A stretch of 64,000 bases of DNA from Erythrobacter sp. QSSC1-22B (GTDB lineage Bacteria > Pseudomonadota > Alphaproteobacteria > Sphingomonadales > Sphingomonadaceae), in NCBI RefSeq assembly GCF_001678665.1, contig NZ_LZRP01000003.1, positions 1-64,000 on the forward strand, given 5' to 3'. The position numbers and the translations under genes are program-made. Below the pieces are notes generated by a model that was not told the origin of the DNA, did not search any database, and saw nothing but the letters and a program-made list of their open reading frames with translations. The first letter of the stretch is position 1. Each line of letters begins with the position of its first letter. Below, in pieces: positions 58,231-64,000 of the stretch.

Positions 58231-59112
58231 TCAGCTCCGATCCTGCGCGAACAAGCGACCCGCGACCGCATCGAGTTTGGTCATCAACGCGCGGTCCCGC
58301 TGCTCGGGGGCGGTGATGACCGCGAAATCGAGCGTGCGGTCGATCGGCGAGGGTTCGCGTCGCTGCGGCAGCGATCGAACCAGTTCTTCCACCGTCCTGC
58401 GCGCCAGCTCACCATTGGCCGCCATCTGCGCGAGGATCGCGCCGACATCGACCGCCGCTTCGCCGTCGCGCCAGCTGTCCCAATCGGTGACCATCGCGAG
58501 CAGCGCGTAAGGCAGCTCGGCTTCGCGCGCGAGCTTGGCTTCGGGCATCCCGGTCATGCCGATCACCTGTGCGCCCCATTGGCGGTAGAGCTTGCTTTCG
58601 GCGCGGGTCGAGAATTGCGGACCTTCCATCGCCAGATAGGTGGCGCCGCGGTGAGGCTCGCCGCCCGCCTGCTCGACGGCGCTGGCGGTGAGATCGGTCA
58701 GCCGCTCGCACACCGGATCGCCCATCGAGACATGCGCGACGAAGCCATTGTCGAAGAAGGTCGAGGGGCGGGTTTTGGTGTTGTCGATGAACTGGTCGAC
58801 CATGACGAAACTGCCCGGCGGCAGCTCCTCGCTCAGCGAGCCGACCGCCGAGATCGCGAGGATATCGGTGCAGCCCGCGCGTTTGAGCGCGTCGATGTTG
58901 GCGCGCGCGTTGAGCTGTCCGGGTAGCACGCGGTGCCCGCGGCCGTGGCGCGGCAGGAAGCGGACCTGGACATGGCCGATCCGCCCGCAAAGGATTTCAT
59001 CGGACGGCTCGCCCCAGGGCGACTGGACCGCGATCCACTGCTCGTCCTCGAGCGCCTCGATTTCGTAGAGACCCGATCCGCCGATAATGCCGATGACCCA
59101 CTCTTCGCTCAC
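58231..59112 (-). CDS. mtnP: S-methyl-5'-thioadenosine phosphorylase
   Basis: MtnP phosphorolyses methylthioadenosine to adenine and methylthioribose-1-phosphate in methionine salvage. The 293-aa protein has IGIIGGSGLYEIEAL, the phosphate-site PRHGRGHRVLPGQLNARANI, AISAVGSLSEELPPG, TYLAMEGPQFSTRAESKLYR and IGMTGMPEAKLAREAELPYA. GTG 59112 is preferred over GTG 59136 because the fold begins right after it. It is the first gene of the mtnP-glpD-putA run. Confidence 0.92.
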   Translation of the reverse strand: MSEEWVIGIIGGSGLYEIEALEDEQWIAVQSPWGEPSDEILCGRIGHVQVRFLPRHGRGHRVLPGQLNARANIDALKRAGCTDILAISAVGSLSEELPPGSFVMVDQFIDNTKTRPSTFFDNGFVAHVSMGDPVCERLTDLTASAVEQAGGEPHRGATYLAMEGPQFSTRAESKLYRQWGAQVIGMTGMPEAKLAREAELPYALLAMVTDWDSWRDGEAAVDVGAILAQMAANGELARRTVEELVRSLPQRREPSPIDRTLDFAVITAPEQRDRALMTKLDAVAGRLFAQDRS

Positions 59113-59191
59113 TGCAATCCCCGTCGTTGATGGCACCGGTGGGGGTTAGCGGCTTATCGCGCTGCTGCAAGCATAGGGGGCGCTCCTGCGC

Positions 59192-59722
59192 CTATTGCCG
59201 GACCTTCATCAGCATATCGGTGAGCGAGCGGGCGGTCTTGCGGAGAACGCCGCGCATCGCGAATTCCACCACATGCGCGGCCCTGATCTGATATTCAATG
59301 ATCAGATCGCGCAGGCTGAGCACCGGGAAACCCCAGATGAAGCTGATCAGCGGCCGCACGCGGACCCGCTTCGCCACGATCTCGATCACCAGCGGCTGAT
59401 AGGGACCGAAGGGTTCGATGATCTCGACATTGGCCGCAAACAGCAACAGCCGCCCGGGATGGCTGTAGTCCATCTGGAACAGCGCGCCGGGCTGCGGGTC
59501 GACGAACCCGGCGAGCAGCGGCTTGATCAGCTCGATCGCCACCGCCGGATCGGTCGCGCGATCGGTGTAATACATGGTCAGCGAGCACAACCGTCCTTGC
59601 GATACCAGCGCGCAGCCCAAAGCCTCGAGCGTGGAGGGCAGATCGCGATAGGACCGCCCCACGCTTTCAAAGAGGCGCTCGCCGAAGCTCTCCCTGGTGA
59701 ATGCCACATGCCTCCCATCCAC
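59192..59722 (-). CDS. hypothetical protein
   Basis: I do not recognise this 176-aa protein. It is soluble-looking, with an opening RHVAFTRESFGERLFESVGR, a central TDRATDPAVAIELIKPLLAG and a hydrophobic stretch near the end (LISFIWGFPVLSLRDLIIEY). No signal peptide or clear motif is visible. It precedes mtnP by about 80 bases on the same strand, so it may share that promoter. Confidence 0.6.
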   Translation of the reverse strand: MDGRHVAFTRESFGERLFESVGRSYRDLPSTLEALGCALVSQGRLCSLTMYYTDRATDPAVAIELIKPLLAGFVDPQPGALFQMDYSHPGRLLLFAANVEIIEPFGPYQPLVIEIVAKRVRVRPLISFIWGFPVLSLRDLIIEYQIRAAHVVEFAMRGVLRKTARSLTDMLMKVRQ

Positions 59723-59883
59723 GCCCTAACGCCGGTATGACCCGGCGCAATTGCTCGGCGCAAATGCTGCGGTGTGGGGAATGGAGCCTTTGTCGGGACC
59801 CTTGCAGAAGGTTTCGCGTCCCTCATGCCGGTCCGGCGCCGCCTTTCAATTACCTCGGGAATGGAGATAATATTTCAGTCCGG

Positions 59884-60510
59884 TCAGCCGGTTGCATAGG
59901 CCCGGCAGAAGACTTCGACCGCGCCGTCGATCCGCTCGCGGTCGCGCGCCTCGTCCCTGGGCCTGCCGAAGCGGCGGTCGAGATCGCCCATTCCCTTGCA
60001 CATCGCGGCGAACTGTTCCGCGGCCAGATCGGGATCGTCGATCGCCACTTCGCCCGCGGCGTTCATCGCCGCAAGCAGTGCGGCGAACCCCGCCTTCATC
60101 CGGTGCGGCCCGGCGGCGAGGAAGGCTTCTCCGATCGCCGGTTCCTGTTCGGTCTCGGCGGCGATGCGGCGCTCGAACTGGACCATCTCGGGGCGCGAGA
60201 GGAAAGCCGACATCGCCTCGCCAATCGCGGTCAACCGGGCGCGCAAATCTGCGCCCTCGGCGGGAGCGATGGAGAAGTGGTCGCGCAACCGCTCGCATTC
60301 GGCCTCGACTGCGGCGGTAAACAGTCCACGCTTGTCGCCGAAGTGATTGTAGACCGTGACCTTGGACACGTTGGCGTCAGCGGCGACCTGTTCGATCGAA
60401 GTCGCTGCGAACCCGACATCGAAAAAACTGCGTCCGGCGGTCCGCAGGATCGCCTCGAGCTTGGCGAGATCGGTGGGTCGCCCCGGCTTGACGTCTTGGC
60501 TGCTTGACAA
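59884..60510 (-). CDS. TetR family repressor of the adjacent export operon
   Basis: A 208-aa TetR/AcrR regulator with a canonical HTH: FFDVGFAATSIEQVAADANV then SKVTVYNHFGDKRGLFTAAV, and a helical ligand domain. TTG 60510 is the likely start; GGAG sits 9 bases upstream, inside the palindrome. It is divergent from the DevBCA-like operon, and the palindrome TGAACGG-CT-CCGTTCA lies between them, covering both its own ribosome site and the operon promoter. Autoregulation and repression of the exporter are strongly suggested. Confidence 0.88.
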   Translation of the reverse strand: MSSSQDVKPGRPTDLAKLEAILRTAGRSFFDVGFAATSIEQVAADANVSKVTVYNHFGDKRGLFTAAVEAECERLRDHFSIAPAEGADLRARLTAIGEAMSAFLSRPEMVQFERRIAAETEQEPAIGEAFLAAGPHRMKAGFAALLAAMNAAGEVAIDDPDLAAEQFAAMCKGMGDLDRRFGRPRDEARDRERIDGAVEVFCRAYATG

Positions 60511-60532
60511 AGTGAACGGCTCCGTTCATTTA
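60504..60532 (+). promoter_or_regulatory. sigma70-type promoter of the export operon
   Basis: TTGACA (60504-60509) is a perfect -35. After 17 bases CATTTA (60527-60532), or after 18 ATTTAA, serves as a weak -10. The spacer contains the whole TetR palindrome, so a bound repressor would block RNA polymerase. Confidence 0.65.
60513..60528. promoter_or_regulatory. TetR operator palindrome
   Basis: TGAACGG-CT-CCGTTCA is a perfect 7-bp inverted repeat with a 2-base centre, located between the TetR gene start and the export operon and inside the -35/-10 spacer. Its shape and place fit a TetR/AcrR operator. Confidence 0.72.
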
Positions 60533-60607
60533 AACGCTGTCGTTCAGTAATGGCGGGTGCATGTCGTTCCGGCAAGCCCTCCCATCAAACCGGGGGTAAT
60601 CCGAAAC

Positions 60608-61744
60608 ATGCTTTGGATCGCGATCCGCATGCTGACCGGCGACAAGCAGAAATTCTATGGGCTGGTGTTCGGGATCGCGTTCTCGACCCTGCTGATCACC
60701 CAGCAGCTGACGATCTTCGTCAATCTCGTCGAGCGCGGGGCGAGCGGGGTCTACAACGTCCCCACCGCCGATGTCTGGGTGATGGACGAGGTCAGCCGCA
60801 CCACCGACGTCAATTTCCCCATGCCCTCGACCGCGCTCGACAAGGTCCGCAGCGTGCCTGGGGTCGAATGGGCAGTGCCGCACCTGCGCGCCAATGCCTC
60901 GGTGCGAAGCGGCGATGGCGATCTGGAAGGCGTGAGCGTGATCGGGGTCGACGATGCGACGCTGATCGGTCTGCCCAAGCGCATGGCGCAAGCCAGTGCC
61001 GACGTGCTGTCGAGCCCCGACAGCGTGATCATCGACGATGTCGGCACCACGAGGATGTACGAAGCCGGCCAGAGCCCGATCGGCCAGCGGCTCGAACTCA
61101 ACGATCAGCGCGCGGTCATCATGGGGATCGCCGATGCCATCCCCAGCTTCACCAGCCAGGTCACGCTCTACACCAAATACAGCCGCGCGCTGAACTATGT
61201 GCCCGGAACGCGCAACCGGATGAGCTTCGTGCTGGTCGGCGCATCGGACGGCGTCGCGCCCGCCGAACTGACCGCCCGCATCACCGAACTTACCGGCCTG
61301 CGCGCCCGTACGCGGGATCAGTTCGCGCAGGATGGCGTCGATTTCATCATCCAGAACACCGGCATCCCGCTCAATTTCGGGATTACCGTGATGCTCGGCT
61401 TCATCGTCGGGGTCGCGATCGTCGGGCTGACCTTCAGCCTGTTCATTCGCGACAACATCAAGCAGTTCGGCGCGCTCAAGGCGATCGGGGTCACCAACGC
61501 CAAGATCCGCGGGATGGTCGCGAGCCAGGCAGCGCTGGTCGGGCTGGTCGGCTATGGTCTCGGGGTGCTCGGCACCGTGGCCTTCATCTGGGGCTTTTCC
61601 GCGAATCCCACCTTCAAGGGGTTCTACATTCCCTGGCAGGTGCCGCTGGTCAGCCTCGCGGCAGTTGCGCTGATTCTCGCGCTGACCGGCTGGCTGGCGC
61701 TGCGCAACGTCCTCAAGACCGAACCCGCCTCGGTGTTCCGGTGA
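60608..61744 (+). CDS. ABC transporter permease, DevC/FtsX-like
   Basis: A 378-aa membrane protein of the MacB/FtsX superfamily: one N-terminal helix (FYGLVFGIAFSTLLITQQLT), a periplasmic domain of about 200 residues, and three C-terminal helices with RDNIKQFGALKAIGVTNAKI, the conserved cytoplasmic loop of DevC-type permeases. Together with the next genes it forms a tripartite exporter. ATG 60608 fits the family; a longer GTG start at 60557 is possible. The stop overlaps the ATPase GTG. Confidence 0.85.
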   Translation: MLWIAIRMLTGDKQKFYGLVFGIAFSTLLITQQLTIFVNLVERGASGVYNVPTADVWVMDEVSRTTDVNFPMPSTALDKVRSVPGVEWAVPHLRANASVRSGDGDLEGVSVIGVDDATLIGLPKRMAQASADVLSSPDSVIIDDVGTTRMYEAGQSPIGQRLELNDQRAVIMGIADAIPSFTSQVTLYTKYSRALNYVPGTRNRMSFVLVGASDGVAPAELTARITELTGLRARTRDQFAQDGVDFIIQNTGIPLNFGITVMLGFIVGVAIVGLTFSLFIRDNIKQFGALKAIGVTNAKIRGMVASQAALVGLVGYGLGVLGTVAFIWGFSANPTFKGFYIPWQVPLVSLAAVALILALTGWLALRNVLKTEPASVFR

Positions 61745-62460
61745 CCGGTGCTGCCGCGACAGGCGCCGCGATCAGCACGCGCGCCGTGACCCGCGATTTC
61801 AAGGCGGGTCAGCAGACCATCACGGTTCTGCACGGGATAGACCTCGAGGTGAAAGCGGGCGAGCTGACCTATCTGGTGGGCGAAAGCGGTTCGGGCAAAA
61901 CCACGCTGATCTCGATCATGTGCGGGATCCTTTGGCCGACGCTCGGCGAGGTCGAGGTGTTCGGCACCGACATCTACAACCTCACCGACACCCAGCTGGT
62001 CGAGTTTCGCCTCAACAACATCGGTTTCATCTTCCAGCAGTACAATCTCATCCCCTCGATCGATGCGGCGTCGAACGCGGCCGTGCCGCTGATCGCGCAG
62101 GGCATGGACCGGCTCGAAGCCCGCCAGCGCGCGGTCGCGATGATGGAAAAGCTCGCCATCGGCGATCAGGTCGACAAGCTGCCCAACCAGCTTTCGGGCG
62201 GCCAGCAGCAACGCGTTGCGATCGCCCGCGCGCTGGTCCACGAACCGCGGCTGGTGGTCTGCGACGAGCCCACCGCCGCGCTCGACGCCCGCTCGGGCCG
62301 AAAGGTGATGGACCTGCTGCGCGAAGTTGCGGTGGCGGAAGACCGCGCCTGCATCATCGTCACCCACGACAACCGCATCTTCGATCTCGCCGACCGTATC
62401 CTGGTGCTCGAGGACGGGCGGATCACCCATGATGGCACATCCATGCCGGAGGACCACTGA
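61741..62460 (+). CDS. ABC transporter ATP-binding protein, DevA/LolD-like
   Basis: A 239-aa ATPase with Walker A GESGSGKTT, Q-loop IGFIFQQYNLIPSIDAASN, signature LSGGQQQRVAIARALVHEPR, Walker B VVCDEPTAALD and switch His (IIVTHDNRIF). The insert after the Q-loop is that of MacB/LolD ATPases, which drive mechanotransmission rather than import. GTG 61741 overlaps the permease stop (GTGA) and its own stop shares one base with the next ATG. Confidence 0.92.
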   Translation: MTGAAATGAAISTRAVTRDFKAGQQTITVLHGIDLEVKAGELTYLVGESGSGKTTLISIMCGILWPTLGEVEVFGTDIYNLTDTQLVEFRLNNIGFIFQQYNLIPSIDAASNAAVPLIAQGMDRLEARQRAVAMMEKLAIGDQVDKLPNQLSGGQQQRVAIARALVHEPRLVVCDEPTAALDARSGRKVMDLLREVAVAEDRACIIVTHDNRIFDLADRILVLEDGRITHDGTSMPEDH

Positions 62461-63515
62461 TGGCGATACTACCCGAGAATTTCAGCTTTTCGCGCCAAGG
62501 CCTGCCGATCATCGCGGTGATCGGGCTGGTCGGGGCGGCGATCTTCGTCGGCGCTGGGCTGCCCGATCGCCAGCTTGAGGAGCCGGACCGCGAACCGCCC
62601 CGCGCAACCGGCGAGCTCGCCGGGTCGCCGCGGGTTGCAGGCGCGGGCGTGGTCGAGCCTTCGAGCGAGACGATCCAAGTCGGCACCGCGCTGTCGGGTC
62701 TCGTGACCGACCTGCTCGTCCAGCCGGGCGTCTATGTTTCCAAAGGGCAGCCGCTGTTCGTGGTCGACACCCGCGCGCTCCGGTCGCGGATCGCGGAAAC
62801 CGGCGCCGCGGTCGGCGAGGCGCGCGCCGCCATCGCCGAGGCACGCGCCGCCATCGCCGAAGCGCGCAGCGCGGAAGCGACCGCCGGCCGCCAGCTCGGG
62901 CTCTATCGCGAGGTCGAGGATCCCGCCGCGGTCAGCCGCGCCGAGGTCATCCGCGCCGAGGGCGAGGCCAATGCGGCGCGCGAACGCCGGCAACTCGCCG
63001 AAGCGCGGCTCGCGCAGGCGCAGGCCAGGCTCGCCAGCGCGCAGGCGCAGGTCGGCAGCGCCCAGACCGAGCTCGGCCGCGCCACGGTGCGCGCGCCGAT
63101 CGCGGGCGAGATTCTCGCGGTCAACATCCGGCCGGGCGAATATCTCTCGACCATGGGGGGCGGCGGGTCGCAGGCCTTCATCGAAATGGGCGAGACCCGG
63201 CCGCTGCATATCCGCATCGATATCGACGAGGAACAGGCTCCGCGTGTCGCGCTTGGCGAACCGGCAACAGTGTCGCCGCGCGGAGCGGCGGAGCGGCAGG
63301 TGAAGGCGCGCTTCGTCCGCGCCGAACCGCGCGTCGTGCCCAAGCGCTCGCTCACCAACAGCGCCGCGGAACGGGTCGATGTCCGCGTGCTGCAGATCAT
63401 CTACGAACTGCCCGATACCAATGGGTTGTTCCGGGTGGGACAGCAGGTCGATGCCTTCATCCCCGCGCGGGAGCCCGCAGCACGGCGGGCCGAGGCTGAA
63501 AGCGCACCGCGATGA
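62460..63515 (+). CDS. periplasmic membrane-fusion protein (HlyD/DevB-like)
   Basis: This 351-aa adaptor has one N-terminal membrane helix (GLPIIAVIGLVGAAIFVGAG), a lipoyl half (VGTALSGLVTDLLVQPGVYV and ATVRAPIAGEILAVNIRPGE) and a long Ala/Glu/Arg coiled coil (residues about 115-205, with EARAAIAEARA repeated). It should bridge the ABC permease and the outer-membrane factor. ATG 62460 overlaps the ATPase stop by one base; its own stop overlaps the next ATG (ATGA). Confidence 0.88.
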   Translation: MAILPENFSFSRQGLPIIAVIGLVGAAIFVGAGLPDRQLEEPDREPPRATGELAGSPRVAGAGVVEPSSETIQVGTALSGLVTDLLVQPGVYVSKGQPLFVVDTRALRSRIAETGAAVGEARAAIAEARAAIAEARSAEATAGRQLGLYREVEDPAAVSRAEVIRAEGEANAARERRQLAEARLAQAQARLASAQAQVGSAQTELGRATVRAPIAGEILAVNIRPGEYLSTMGGGGSQAFIEMGETRPLHIRIDIDEEQAPRVALGEPATVSPRGAAERQVKARFVRAEPRVVPKRSLTNSAAERVDVRVLQIIYELPDTNGLFRVGQQVDAFIPAREPAARRAEAESAPR

Positions 63516-64000
63516 GCGCTCGCCTGCTGATGATGGCACCATTGCTGGCATTGGGCGCCTGCGTTGCGGGCCCCGCGCCCGAAATCGATACCGCGCCGCC
63601 GCCGCTTCCCGAGAGCTTTGCCTTCGCGCCCGATACGGCGACCGGCGGGTCGCTGGCCGCGCTGCTGCCTTCGGAGGATCCGGCCTATGCGGGTCTGGTC
63701 GCGCTGGCGCTGGCCGAAGCACCGTCGCTGGCCCAGGCCGTGGCACGGATCGAGATCGCTCGTGCGGGCGTCGCGCGCACCGGTGCCGAGCGCCTGCCAG
63801 CCATCGGCGCCGATGCCTCGGTCACCGGGGTGCGGACCAACCCGGACCAGTTCGGCACCACCCTGCCGCCCGGTGCTGCGATCGATACCGAGCGCGTCCG
63901 CTACGGCGCCAATCTCACCGCGAGCTGGGATCCGGACCTGTTCGGGCGGCTGCGCGCCCGGGAAGATGCGGCGCGGGCCCGACTGGACGCCGCGGGCTTC
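63512..64000 (+). CDS. outer-membrane efflux lipoprotein, NodT/TolC family (partial, cut by window end)
   Basis: The first 163 codons of an outer-membrane factor are present and run off the window without a stop. A lipoprotein signal (MSARLLMMAPLLALGAC, lipobox LGAC) is followed by the NodT-type start, LALAEAPSLAQAVARIEIA and the hallmark SWDPDLFGRLRAREDAARAR. It completes a three-component exporter with the preceding genes. ATG 63512 overlaps the fusion-protein stop (ATGA). Confidence 0.85.
   Translation, partial: MSARLLMMAPLLALGACVAGPAPEIDTAPPPLPESFAFAPDTATGGSLAALLPSEDPAYAGLVALALAEAPSLAQAVARIEIARAGVARTGAERLPAIGADASVTGVRTNPDQFGTTLPPGAAIDTERVRYGANLTASWDPDLFGRLRAREDAARARLDAAGF

Noticed and set aside
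62800-63100. CRISPR-like or tandem DNA repeats in the fusion-protein gene
   Set aside because: The repetition is codon-level (Ala/Glu/Arg coiled coil) and stays in frame; there are no spacers.

Overview
The window is a GC-rich (about two thirds G+C by eye), gene-dense chromosomal segment of an alphaproteobacterium, most likely a sphingomonad of the Erythrobacteraceae type. The support is indirect: GANTC (CcrM-type) sites cluster at cell-cycle genes, two promoters match the alphaproteobacterial general-stress sigma factor EcfG (GGAAC-N17-CGTT), Asp/Glu codon use fits a high-GC host, and small families common in sphingomonads are present (DUF2171, DUF892, YeaQ/YmgE, DUF1295). I see 63 protein genes and one tRNA. 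There is no rRNA, CRISPR array, insertion sequence or phage gene. Four-base GTGA/ATGA overlaps between consecutive genes are very frequent, so many genes start with GTG and are probably translationally coupled.

Layout. 1-4532 (minus): PII uridylyltransferase glnD behind an acyl-CoA ligase. 4699-7128 (plus): lgt, a MidA-type methyltransferase and a DUF2147 protein. 7125-11569 (minus): an osmolyte ABC system (fused permease/binding protein plus ATPase) coupled to a lipoprotein gene, then a soluble GAF-PAS-HWE histidine kinase. 11724-16995 (plus): a leucine-degradation cluster (isovaleryl-CoA dehydrogenase, PhnA-like protein, methylcrotonyl-CoA carboxylase beta subunit) running into an acyltransferase, a DUF1295 membrane protein and a TetR regulator. 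17132-22390: a membrane-anchored unknown, then a convergent M50-like peptidase, an AI-2E family transporter and gyrB. 22545-28339 (plus): L-serine dehydratase, an acyl-CoA synthetase, guaA and an endonuclease III-like glycosylase. 28336-31732 (minus): glyoxalase I, DUF924, a secreted unknown, tldD and a zinc-finger protein. 31843-36749: a lone ABC ATPase, nadB, DUF892, YmgE-like, alpha/beta hydrolase and a 55-aa membrane peptide.

37284-43730 holds class Ia ribonucleotide reductase (nrdA and nrdB) split by two minus-strand genes carrying EcfG promoters. Directly behind nrdB sits a DUF4160-DUF2442-OLD-like nuclease/ATPase module. Its ATPase gene is strikingly AT-richer than everything else here and looks recently acquired; it is the best candidate in the window for a defence or toxin-antitoxin-like system.

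43890-49129: an SNase-fold nuclease, a lipoprotein, a small membrane protein, argB, yggT, folD, a lipoprotein and marC. 49151-53460: a Lon-N domain protein with a CnoX thioredoxin co-chaperone, tRNA-Gly(GCC), a saccharopine-dehydrogenase-like reductase, dcd and a secreted Cys/His protein. 53520-59112 (minus): mtnP-glpD-putA, a catabolic cluster. 59884-64000: a TetR regulator divergent from a DevBCA-like export operon (permease, ATPase, membrane-fusion protein and a NodT-type outer-membrane factor cut by the window end). A perfect palindrome lies inside the shared promoter.

All family names come from recognising motifs in translations. No database search was run.
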